Of a stretch of 64,000 bases of DNA, positions 22,840 through 34,200 are shown in pieces. A program made the position numbers and the translations under genes. The stretch is from Oscheius sp. JU75 (lineage: Eukaryota; Nematoda; Chromadorea; Rhabditida; Rhabditidae): the NCBI GenBank assembly GCA_037178855.1, contig JASJZC010000005.1, positions 3,844,001 to 3,908,000 on the forward strand, written 5' to 3'. How positions within the stretch are numbered: the stretch's first letter is position 1; each line of letters starts with the position of its first letter. The notes below the pieces were generated by a model. The model made no database searches. It was not told the DNA's origin and saw only the letters and a list, made by a program, of their open reading frames with translations.

Positions 22840-23811
22840 TCACGAAAAGTCTTTATTGTAATATGGAGGCACTTTAGTTGGACGTCTTCCGAGCTTTTGG
22901 TTGTGAGAATGCTTTGAATTATCGTACAATTTGAGATGTCGAGAGTGACGTCTCCTTCTAGGAATTTTCGGCCAAAGCAGACGAAGAACATTGGCAACTC
23001 TGGTGTTAGCATTCTGAACAGTCTGCTGATCGAGTATTGAGATTACCCACATGAATGAATCCCTCGATTTCCTCTCGTTTCTTGGTCAAACTCAGTTCTT
23101 CCCTCTGGTACAAAACGTCAATCAATATCTCATTCAAATCTGTGACCTATTAAATCTCATTCACTGTTCCTTTTAGAACTCACTTTGTCGATAAAGTTTT
23201 GTCCCGGAGTACCAATAATTTCGTCAGAGGAGAGCTGTTCTTTCAAGAGACTCGGGTAGAGAGCGTGTAGCAAAGGCTTAATCTTTTCAGGAGCAGTTTC
23301 AGCCAAATTATCAATAACTTCCTTCTTTTCGTATTCAGTCATTTCTTCATCCATCATAACCTAAAGATAAAGTGAATAAACACAAGACAAGAGTAACCTC
23401 TCGGATCTGGTAAGCAACACTGCTCAGCATATCCACCTTCCGAATCCGTTCCTTCTTCTCCTCTTCTTCTATCAGCTCTTCCTTAATCTTGAACACGCCA
23501 AGGGCATCCTCACATTGGTTCTGAGCTCCCCAAAGATCCAACTTCTCGTTCCGTTCCTCTCTCGACAAATCGCCATTGTTCATGATCTCAGTGAATTCGA
23601 CTATGGCCTCCGGGGTTCGGTCAGTTGTCAGATCTGCTATGATGGAGTCATATGAGTGGAGACGAGCCTTTCTGGTCAGGTGACTCGTCTCTTCTTTAAC
23701 AGAATATTTCTTGGGATAGGAGTATCTTGTACCTGATTCAGTGGAGCTTCTCCGATGTCGATATGAGGCGACTGGAGAAAGTAAGAGTAATAATACAGGA
23801 AGATGGATCAT
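22840..23811 (-). CDS. SXP/RAL-2 family (DUF148) secreted protein
   Basis: Intact member of the nematode SXP/RAL-2 family. It starts at 23811 with a signal peptide (MIHLPVLLLLLSPVASY), then a basic segment, IVEFTEIMNNGDLSREERNE and LDLWGAQNQCEDALGVFKIK (the family Trp is present). EELIEEEEKKERIRKV forms a charged helix; a 37-nt intron leads to MTEYEKKEVIDNLAETAPEK, then ALYPSLLKEQL and GTPGQNFIDK. Further exons give EILIDVLYQREELSLTKKRE and, after a 28-nt intron at 23023-23050, VANVLRLLWPKIPRRRRHSR. The lysine/arginine-rich C-terminus ends with the stop at 22840. Family members are secreted and often antigenic in parasites; a molecular function here is unknown. It lies upstream of the frameshifted paralog at 22103-22759. 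Confidence 0.85.
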
Positions 23812-24857
23812 TCCGGACGTATTTCAAAAAGTATTGATAAGGAACATATGAGTCTGTTTTCACTGGCATTGATTAGCTCTTATCGTCGTTCAGTAGAAAC
23901 AAAGAGGTAATAATCCGAATGCCGATTGTACAGCCGTCAAACATCCATCATATTCGATTGTAACAGCAGCAGAGTATAAACAGGGCTGTTCTCTCTGCTA
24001 ATTACTGACCGACTTGTCAGCCAAATTCCATTTAGAGCCCTCGCTTTTAATCCCTCGTAGCCTCAAAAGGCCCTAATTTGACGGAACACGATTATCAAAG
24101 TTAGCTCCCCTATCTTTGTCTTGCCAATAAGGTCTCCTCGACCTCATCGTACGTCACTTGAAAAGCCATCAACGGGGCCAGGTGGCTCTAATTATTGCTC
24201 TCCAGGTGGAGGAAACTACACCTTCGACTGAACGGGACTCATGCCTCGTTGCTCGCAGCTGTGGTCTGTGGGTGACACGTCTTCGAAGCGAAATTGGAAG
24301 CGTTCTTCTAATTAGAAGACCTTCTCACGCTCTCAGCTCGTCTTCCCCAAATAGATTGATTGATGGTAATAGAAGCAGCCGGTCTGCCGACTGCTCCTCT
24401 CGATGGGCGGAGACTACTGACCTCCCGTCCTCCTGGTCTCCCCTTCCTGCGCTGTTTACGAGCTTGTATCCGGAAAGTGTCTCTAACGGACCGATTATTA
24501 CTCGGGCAATTACCGATTCTGTCTCCGAAGTGTCCAGCATCAAATTTCAGGCAGCGAACACCCTACCCTTGATGGTCAATTTGGCCCGCCTCTCCGCCAA
24601 TTTGATTCTGTCCATCCAAGTCCTCATCCGTTCCTCCCCCTAAATTTTCCTAATTATCCTTTTTATGTTTAGGTTAGTATCCTAGCTCTTACTGCCTGAA
24701 GGAAAGGTCAGGTAGTCAAGTATCTAGGATAAGAACAGATCTCGTTTGTCGAGGCATCGATTTCTGTTTGTTTTTATACTTGTGCCCGTGCAAATAAGAC
24801 AATAATCTCTCCGCATTTCGAGCTTCTTTCAGAGCATTCAAGGAGTGTCGGCCCTCG
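23812..24857. other. Divergent intergenic region, no supported gene
   Basis: About 1 kb between the divergent starts of the SXP gene (-) and the Caspr-like gene (+). A 161-codon frame on the plus strand at 24158-24643 is serine- and arginine-rich, has no domain, and opposing frames are also open, so I regard it as chance. The region should hold both promoters. Confidence 0.45.
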
Positions 24858-27800
24858 ATGAGGGATGCTGGACGTCTGCTGCCAGTCGTCCTCCTTCTGG
24901 CGATCCAAATCTGCCAAGGTCTGTTTTGCGTGGGAATGGACTCTCGGCCGGCCCTGGCGTGACAGCCGTCTTTCTGCATAAAAAGCCCCCCGGGACGAGT
25001 GATAATCAATTTACGCGCATGATTTCATCTGCAAACTACACAATAGAATCCCAAAGAATACGGTAGCTGACAGAAGGTGTGGATTTTCCGCTTCAATGAA
25101 CCTTACGACCAGCTGTCTCACACCCATCGCGCACTAAGCTTGACCTTAACGATACGACGAGTTTTAGGGCAAAACAGCTGCGTCGACGAGACCTTCTCCA
25201 CGTGGGAGGTCAGTTTCGAGCGTCTTCGTAAGATCAGTCGGATTGCTGTCAGTGGACTCATAGCCGGATACAGTGTGGAAGTTTCCGTTTCCGAGGAAAC
25301 ATTCCAACCTCTTCGTCTTGCGAATGGTGACCACCTGGTGAGTTGAATGGCGTAACAAGAGACTGCATGTCATAAAACACACACACACACACACACACGA
25401 ATCTACATAACTATGCCCGCGGGAAGTTTTTTTTGTCTGGACAAAGAGCGACTGAGCCGTGCCTTCCGGCTGCTCTAATGCGCGCGGCCAATTAGGCAAA
25501 TCTGACGCATTCGGAAATGGAATAACTCGTCCCAAAGCGACAAGTGCACTAGCTCTTCAACGCCAGGACCGGATGTATTGGTCACTCAGAGAGACAGAAT
25601 GAATTAGTCAGCACCATTTGACGCCTTTTCAGATCGTATATTCCACGTTAGCCAGCAGTCCTTCTTGGAATCATTTGGATATGATTGCTCAGGCCATTCG
25701 AATAAAAGATGCTTTTAATGCAACGGGAGAAGTACACAGGCAGCCTCTGGTCATGCTCACGCTCTGTGATTACGGTACTTGATCAAAGTACCAAACAAAG
25801 TGTTTTTAGATACACCAATCACTGCCTTCGACGACTCGGGTTTCACAGTAGAGAGTCAAAGAGCTGGACTGATAGCAATGTACGAGAACGAACTGTTGAT
25901 TACGTTTCGCTCCTTTCGATCCGGCATTTTCTTCTTTTCGATGGCTGATCAGGGCGATATAATTGTTGCCCAGCTGGTGCGAGGGACGGTGCAGCTCATT
26001 TTCGACTTTGGTAACTTGCTCTAATTTGAAACAGAAACCTTTCTTTGAAGGCTCATTGTCACCGAGTTGGATAAGTGGAGGCAGGGCACTGGACGACGGC
26101 ATGGTAGGTTCTCTCTCCCTCTCATTGAATTGATTGCTTTAATTGAATGCCATCAATTTACGAAAACTAACGAATTTGTTTTTCTTCCCTGAATGCAACA
26201 ATAAATTTCAGTGGCATTCGCTTCGTTGGCTCCATCAGTTCGATTCCGTCCAGCTGTCAATAGATGGAGTTCTTTTGAACCAAACAACTCCGACTGGGCT
26301 CTACAGGAAACTGGATCTGCATTCCCAGGTTTGTTTCGGGAGACAAACGATGACAGCTCATGCATGTCTAGTGCGAACATCCTTCCAGAATACGACAATA
26401 ATGTTCAGGTTCATGTCGCCGGCAGACCGATGGACGACTTTTCCGAGGGAATCGAGAGCTCTTTTTCCGGCTGTCTCGCACGGGTACAACTGAATTCGAT
26501 CGACCTTCTCGCCTTTGCTCCACACTCTTCCGCAACTTGCAGTGTGAGTTCTTTGATTAACAGTACGAAAAGGTCAGTCCAGATGCCTCGACCACCATCT
26601 CTCACTCTAGGAAAAGACGCTCAAGCAGTCTTCCCGTTCAGTTTTCTTCCCTTCTCCTTTGAATTCCGAATCTTGGCTCAAGCCGGATCTCTACTGGAAT
26701 TGAAAGACGCCGAGAACATCTCGATGGTACGAATTGGCGTAGACGAATCCGGAACTCTACTGCTCTACAGCAACGCGACCCACTACAAACAGAAATCGAA
26801 TCCACGTTAGCTAAGATTTTCTTCCTTCAATAAAAAGGTTTAGAGATAAAAGTAACCGATGGCTCATGGCACAGTTTGTCACTCCGAATTCGCGGAAACA
26901 GGCTCGAAGTCGACGTGGACGGCCTGACGGTGAGTACTTGATGAAAACATATTCATTTCTGACTTAGATTCTATGGCTCGAGGGACAAGAAGTGAGAAGA
27001 GTAGCTACACGGCTAAATATCCTCATTTTGTCCTCTACCGGCTGTTATCGATCAGCTACAGTCGACTTCGGAGCTGCTCAAGCCATCGGAAATGTGGCTC
27101 GTGGAGTTTGCAACTTCATCGACCGATGTCTCTTGCCCGGCATCTGTGAGAACGGTGGAATTTGTGAGCAGAAAACCTTGGAAGACTACTCTTGTCGCTG
27201 CCCGGATGGCTATACTGGCACCAATTGCCATACCAGTAGGATTGAACTATGACTTATATCATTCATCTTTATTAGGTGAATTGCCGCGCTCGTGCGAAGA
27301 ATGGCAGTTTTTGCGCAATGTAAGAGGCCGATTAACCAAAGGACGTAATGTTACTATCGATCTCGACGGTGGTGGACCTCTTCCTGGCTTGTCCGTGCTT
27401 TGTCGAACCGAAAAGGACGATCTGGGAATGGATGTCGTATGTTCTTATCGAATTGTAACAAAGTCTATGGTTCAGATGACCACAGTTCTGGAACACGACC
27501 TGAAGAAGGCTATTTTCGTGACGGGCGATCTCGCTCCTGGAGCAATTCGAAAGCCTCTCAGTTATGGAGTAGGTGTTTCACAGTTGGACTTTCTCGTGGA
27601 AGGATTCGAACACTGCCAACAGTTTATGAAGTACTCGTGTCGTGGAGGAGCGAGACTGATGACACATGGTCAGGACAGAAGTCCTAGCAGTTGGTATTCG
27701 ACACGCTCTGATAAACACGGGTTTGTGTTTAAAACTACGAGGAAACAGGAGAGCGTTTTAGATTGCAATGGGGAGAGGCCCCGCCTTACAGCAGACTGTG

Positions 27801-29597
27801 TTCTTGCGCAATAAATGGCTCATGTCTTCACAATCGAATGTGCAATTGTGATTCCGGGGAGGACGCTATAGACGAAGGGATCAATGCGTACTCTCAACTG
27901 CTTCCTGTCACCGGACTCTTCCTCGGAGGAACTTCGAAACAGTCGGCTATAGAAGTCGAGATTGGACCTCTGATTTGTCGAGGACGTGAGTGGATTTGTA
28001 TCCATGTGGATGACATACAACTTAAGGTATCTCGTACGAAAGTGTCACGTTCAATGATCGCAATTCCCGTCTCCATGGATCTCGTTCCATCTCCGCCAAA
28101 ACCTTCGATCTGTGGATTCAGGTTAAGTTCAGTCATCAACATATGACTATCTTCGTCTGGGAGAGCTCCGACAATCTGCATTGGTTCCATCTCTATCTCC
28201 AAGAAGGCCGCGTTGTGGCAGAAATTGTGAATGGAGGAGAAGTCGTTCAATTACAATCCGCGTCTCCTATAAATAACAACAAATGGCATACAATCTACTG
28301 GGAGGCAGATGGTCGAGGAATGAAACTCAAGGTCGATTCGAGGACTGTCGCACTGAACAGAACCCTGATTCTTCCGTCTGCTCTCCATTGGACTGTCGGG
28401 TCGCGAACGTCGACGGGGAACTCGGGCTATGCCGGAGTGATAAGAAATGTCTATTTGTGTGGAGAGGAGCTTCATTTGAGTACGATGGCCAGAAGGGAGT
28501 CAGAACAAGGAGTTGTGGCTGGCGAAGACGGCTTTTGTAGAGCAGGACTATGCAAGAACGGAGGGTTCTGTGTCGATAAGTATGATGGATACAGCTGTGA
28601 TTGTTCGATGACACCGTTCGGAGGAGAAGACTGCTCCAAAGGTGACCATTCCGATATTACAAATACCAAAGTAACTCTTAGAATATGGAATGTGGGTGCC
28701 TCTAGGCTCATCTCTCTCCATTCCCTGGCAAAATCCTGCTCACATCTCAATGTGTCATCGAATTGCTGTCCAAACCAAAATGTCGAATATTTCTCTGGTC
28801 AGATCCAAGGCTCTCTTTGCGGATACTTCCTTCAATCTGACTGTCAATCAGTTTGGACAGACATCTGTGTCAGCCTACGACGGAGAACTCTTCACCCATC
28901 AGGACACTTTCAAAAAGATTAACATCTCGGACGATGTGCTTCATGACATTTCATTTTGTGCAGGAGAGAAAGACTTCAATCTGACAATAGATGGAGAACG
29001 AGTCATTTACATTGAGGGAAACTGGAGCTTTTTCCAGTCTTTCAACGTTTGGACACTCCTCGATGCCAGTCAGTTCTACTTTTTACGAAAGACAGTGTTT
29101 TTAAGATTTTACTGGCTGTGTCTCCCGTTTACAAGTCGGTGCTTCATTCCCGTTGAAAGACGCCAAAGGAGCTCGATTGGCTTATTCTGATCGAATTCGA
29201 TTTGGAATGTGTCCAGTCCAAGTGGAACAGAAGATGACGTCTTCTGTTCCGACTGACGGAAGCAGTGGAATTCGAATCGACGCCGTAAATCAACAGTACC
29301 AGTACATAAAAATCGTCTCCATCACCAGTTCGTTCTTTTTGGAAAACTGTACAACTTTATCAATTTTCAGCATTGTCTGTTCTGTTCCTATTTGTCGGAT
29401 TGGCCATTCTAACCATCGTCATGATATGCTATATGAGATCTAGACCAGACGGCGTTTACAAGACGAACGAGGATGGAGCTCAGAACTGTAGTCCCAGCAG
29501 GTAACACATCAAAGGCTACATGAGCAAAAATGTTTCCAGCTACCGATCGGAAGAACCGCTTGTAAAGAACCAACAGAATAAGGAATACTTCTGCTAG
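24858..29597 (+). CDS. Caspr / neurexin-IV-like adhesion receptor
   Basis: Single-pass axonal or epithelial adhesion protein of the contactin-associated-protein family (Drosophila Neurexin IV, C. elegans ITX-1/NLR-1). It starts at 24858 (MRDAGRLLPVVLLLAIQIC). A divergent discoidin domain spans about 25150-25770 (FERLRKISRIAVSGLIAGY, AQAIRIKDAF). LamG1 lies at 25810-26540 (MWHSLRWLHQFDSVQLSIDG) and LamG2 at 26570-27110. An EGF domain follows (CENGGICEQKTLEDYSCRC), then a fibrinogen-like region from SCEEWQFLRNVRG, LamG3 (28090-28500), a second EGF (CKNGGFCVDKYDGYSCDC) and LamG4 (28690-29240). The transmembrane helix is VLFLFVGLAILTIVMICYM. The cytoplasmic GVYKTNEDGA matches the band-4.1-binding site, and the C-terminus EYFC resembles the usual EYFI PDZ ligand. 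About fourteen introns. The domain order is diagnostic; which paralog it represents is not resolved. Confidence 0.88.
25377..25398. repeat. (AC)n microsatellite
   Basis: About eleven AC units in an intron of the Caspr-like gene. Confidence 0.9.
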
Positions 29598-29966
29598 TCA
29601 CGGGTATGCTATCTCAGAAGATTCTCATCGGCCATAATCACACAAAAACGACTACGGGTTTCGTTTTCACTTGAAATAAACATTTCTTACTTGTCATATC
29701 AAAAAAGACGTCTCGTCTGAACTTTCTCCCTGTTGCCAGTCAGTGATCTTCTCGATAGAGTGTTTTCGTCTGTCTCCCAATTTATCGCAATCCTAGAAGG
29801 ACTGATGCAGAACTTATTCATCCAGATGTCTTATCACCTAAAATAGCCTGACTTTTCGACCGTTTCCGGTGCTCCCCCCCAAAAAAAGTGGCCTGATAAG
29901 CTACGTTCTGTGGTGTCAAAACACCGGAGGTCTTTAAATTCTCTCCGCTCTCATTATCGAACAACG
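29598..29966. other. Intergenic gap between Caspr-like and third SXP gene
   Basis: 369 bp on the plus strand. An AATAAA near 29675 fits the 3' end of the Caspr-like gene, and a C7/A7 homopolymer lies near 29874. No gene seen. Confidence 0.5.
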
Positions 29967-30794
29967 ATGCGTACTCTTCTGCTCCTCTTCCTTTACTTCG
30001 CAGTCACTCAGACCAAATACAGTCAGTCATAATTCCTAACCCAACTATTCTCCTGTTTTCAGTCTCTTCAGATGAGTCTTCAATGGTCAGAACTCTAACT
30101 GAACAAGAACTCAAACAACTAGAACCAATCGTCGTAGGAGGTGAAACTCAAGTGAAACCGTGGAAAGATCAAGATGGGTCTCGTCGACACGGAGGTCATC
30201 GTGGAAGACATGGGCACCGTCGCGATTTCCAGAAGGAAAACTGTACGAGAAAGTTCAAAAAAGCCGAAGAGAGTCTGTTGAGTGGATTGGAAACTGACGA
30301 GAAGGAGGAGTTCTACTCTATTCGGATGGATGACTCGTTGACTAGGAATCAGAAGAGATCCAAGTTGAATGTCTGGGCGACGAAGTACGGCAAAGAATCG
30401 GAACTGATAGTGTACTTGGAGAAGAAGCAACAGTGGAAGAAAGAGAAATCAGAAGAGTTGGACACCGTGATCGACACCCTCGGTGACAAAATCAGGGCCA
30501 TTCAGGAGATTGTCGATGACGACGACTTGGTTATGTCGGAACAGAAGGAAAAGATCGGAGCTATTCTGAAGGTATTTCTTACGAGTACCTTTTACAACAA
30601 TGTTCTAGGGCTCTTCTGAATCGGTTGTGCGCATTCTGAATTCGATCTACCCACAATATCAGAAAAGATCCAAACGCTCTTATCATCCAGATCACCATCA
30701 AAGAGATCATCACCATCAGAGACATCCGGAACATCACCCTCATGGAAGACATTACAGGTCAATCAATGAAGAAAATGATGTAATTAGCGAATAA
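29967..30794 (+). CDS. SXP/RAL-2 family protein with histidine-rich ends
   Basis: Third DUF148/SXP-RAL-2 gene, on the opposite side of the Caspr-like gene from the other two. It starts at 29967 (MRTLLLLFLYFAVTQTKY), a signal peptide; a 41-nt intron follows. The mature N-terminus has an Arg/His/Gly-rich stretch (RRHGGHRGRHGHRRDF). The helical core is FKKAEESLLSGLETDEKEEF, KLNVWATKYGKESELIVYLE and IRAIQEIVDDDDLVMSEQKE. After a 37-nt intron come VVRILNSIYPQYQ and a strongly histidine-rich tail (YHPDHHQRDHHHQRHPEHHP) ending in an acidic peptide, stop at 30794. The histidine content suggests metal binding, which is inference. SXP-1 and RAL-2-type proteins are secreted in parasitic nematodes; function unknown. 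Confidence 0.85.
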
Positions 30795-31218
30795 TCTTTC
30801 CTGTGTTCAGTGTTTGATCATAACAGAAATGAATATACGTCTTTATCATTTACAATTCGCTGGAGACGAACGTCCTGCAGTTAGCTGGTATGAAGTGCGA
30901 AGCCTTTTTGCTCAGTATGTTCATCAATAAGCTGAAGTAATCGTGGGTTAACAACCAGAGAAGAATTCTTGAGATTCATGGAGCTTCTTGAGGCCGTCTC
31001 TACTAACTGACAATTTTTCAGGACTTTCGAGGAAAGGCAAGATACTGTAAAATGAGCCACGCTTACGCTCCTGTCGGACCGACTACGAAGATTGAGCAGT
31101 TAGCCTCTCTTCTGGCTTTTCTGCAAATAATTGTAGGATCTAATAAAATAAGTTTATTTGCTCAAATCGAAGACTCGTTGTAGAGTCACCCGTAGAAATT
31201 TCCCGCTGGGACACCGTA
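30795..31218. other. Convergent intergenic gap
   Basis: 424 bp between the 3' ends of the third SXP gene (+) and the Ig/FnIII/DB receptor (-). AT-rich stretches with AATAAA-like signals; no gene seen. Confidence 0.5.
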
Positions 31219-34200
31219 TCATGCGCTTTCCAACTTGCTGTAACGCATTCCCGACTGTGAACTGTTTCGGTAGCCGTCGTCTTCGGCTCCACCGACGAGC
31301 TCCGCTGTTTGCCATTCTGGTCGACCGAGACCTCGGATCTCTACCTCGTTTCCAGACACTGAACAGATCATGCTCTGAGTGCAAACTAACAAACCGTAAG
31401 CTGGATTTTCAAAGGCGACAGCGACTGTGGCATCGTTCAGCACAGCTCCTCCTCCGAACAACTTTCCAAAGGGAGACGGGAATTGGCGTCGAAGACCAAA
31501 CACATATAGATCTGGAAATTAAAGCTAGACCTTTGCTCCAAAATTAAACTTACTGACTACGATGACACAGACAATGAACATGGCGAGAAGGACATACAAC
31601 AATGTGTGCGAGCTCTTCTCGGTCCTTTCTCGTCCGGTCAGATCCATGAATACCAAAGGACTGTGTCCAGCGGCATTAGCCGCAACCACAGCCACTTCAT
31701 AGTCCTCATCATTATCCAGAGTTATGGGTAGAGTGACCGAGTTGAAACGACTTTTAGACTGTTTGAAGTCATCGTCTGGACCCTTCCGCCGGTAGTACAC
31801 CACGTAGTATTGGTATTGTGTCAAATTCTTGTCCTCATCCCAAGACACCTGTAATTTGCATTTGTCGTGATCACACTCGAACAGACTTTGATTGAATTCC
31901 TGTCGTCATCCATCAATTCGTACATCAGACCTGTAACGGCTGAAGGACTGCCAGAATGGCCTTTGACAGAACAGGAAAGAATCTCGATTGCGAACTTTGT
32001 ACAATCAACGCCTTTCGTAAGAACGTCTCCTAGAAATGGTTCTAATAAAGGAACAGAACTGTATGATACCTGAACAAAGAGGAAGACATTGCTTCGGAAT
32101 CAGAGTAGCAGAACAGCAATCAGAATGGTCGCGAATATTATCTGCGCATTTGAGCATACTTTTACCGTACTGTTCTGTACAGTTTGTAGCCGTCGCGGGG
32201 ACCTATAGAATTTTTTTCCTTGACTACTTCAGAGAAACGAACCGATCCCAGGGTACAAGCCTGTAGACAATCGCCTTTGATTTTCTCGTCTTCGCAGCAG
32301 TCGAGATAATGTCTAGGATTCTGTGGATGTTTTTCGGTTGCAATGACCAGTTCGGTCTTGCCTCTAGACGTTTGTCCTTCCGTTGTGGCCACACATTCGT
32401 ACACTCCCTCGTTCCCACGCGTTCTTGGAATCTAAATGCGGCTTTAAGAAATCAGTACAAAAGAAGGTCACCGTTAAAATAGCTTGATAGATGTTACCGC
32501 GTAAGAGTCTGAAGGAAACAGCGAACTTGTCCGTCACGCTTTTGCCGTCCTTCTCGAACGAAATAGTCGGCGTCGGATATCCTTCTACTGTACATATTAT
32601 TCTCGCTGCTTCAGCTCCGAAGGCCCTAATTGTCGTGCTGTTCATTCTGGCCACCGGGCCGTATTTCACGCGAATATGCTTCATGTTAACTGTCTGTCTG
32701 CCATCGGTATTAGTGACAGCACAACGGGCAGTGTCCAAAGTAGAGTCAGCTTGAACAACCAGCGCGGCCCTGAAAATCTTCCGGTTCAAAGGAAGAGTAC
32801 GTCAATACCATGTCTTTCCATGATCGTTCGAGGCGGAATGAGGTCCAACAATCAAATCTATGTTGAAATCTCTAGTTTTGTTCGCCACTTCACCCAAAGT
32901 ACAGTTGATATGAATAGCATCTCCTGCATTGAAGAATCCCACACCATACTCTGGCTCAAAGACCAGCTCCGGTTCCGGAAGGTCGTAAGTGTCGGGGACA
33001 GCAATGAGAGTGATGACGGACGAAGGCCGACTCTCTTTCTTTCCGACAAGAGCAGTTACATAGACTGAATACAGTGCATCTCGACGTAGTTCGGGCATTA
33101 CTCCCCAAGAGGTGTTCCTAGTGATGACATTCAGTTGAGAGCCAGGGAGTGTATCAGCCTCTTTGTAGTACAGACGATAACTGTCGGCAGAAATGGCATC
33201 TCCTTTGCGATTTTGATCAACTGTGTCCCAAGTCATATTGACTCGAGCTCCAGTATTCCATGCAATGTGAACATTCTCCGGCTGTCTTGGTCGATCTCCT
33301 TCCGTGTCATTCTCGGAAAGAGTTGTGAATGTGACATTCCAGGAGGATGGTCCCACACCGACTTCATTGTATCCAGTCACTCTGGCCGAGTATGTGGTTA
33401 ACGGCTGAAGTTTATCCAGTCGTAAGACATCAACAGTCGTATTGGTCGAATCCATGAGAGTGCCGTTTTTGAAGAAGAGATCCACCTTGAACGTGTTCAC
33501 ATCGTAATCGGATTCTTCCCAGGAAATTGTCACCGAATTGTGCCTGATCAAAGAGACACGGACATTTTTTGGAGCCGTAGGGGCTTTGCCACTTCTGGCC
33601 GCAAAGCATGTCATCAGGCTCTGTGTTTCCGAGAGACACGAATCGGGTACCTAAACCTGCTTTTTACATTTATTGCAGATCTGATCTTACCTGGAAAGGA
33701 TGTCGACATCCAGTCAGACAGTCATGAGGAACACTTTCCTGTTCGCAACATCTCGAATGATCCTTTCCTTGAGAACCACACTGAACCCAGCGGTTCAGAT
33801 CACCTACAAAATAAAACTAGAAAGAGACTCGTCAGACGATACCTTTACATTCCTCTGGAAGATGTGTGGCGTTAAAGAAACAGTGCTGCATGCACGTGGA
33901 GCTAACTCCTTGAGCTTTACAACATTCTTGGAAGTCAGAGTCACTGTTGAAACCATCAATTTGACAACATACAGGCTCTTCCCCTTCTTCGGAGCAGCGG
34001 AAACTTGAAGGACAGGGATTGAGAGCCGAGCAAATGAAAACGCGATGATCCTCTAGGAGGAGAGGTTCGCCCATCGGACAGCTACTCATTGGCATATTGA
34101 ATGCCTTTGTCGAGAAAACGATAGCAGTAGATGGTAGTGAGGCGCCCTGGGACGATATAGACACAATCTGGACGGAATATTCGCTGTCAGGATCAAGACC

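Noticed and set aside
24158-24643. 161-codon plus-strand frame between the SXP and Caspr-like genes
   Set aside because: Low-complexity Ser/Arg composition, overlapping open frames on both strands, no domain, leader or acceptor.
27092-27252. Long plus-strand frame overlapping the EGF exon in the Caspr-like gene
   Set aside because: Out of frame with the EGF domain; the true frame joins it only after the intron near 27237-27275.
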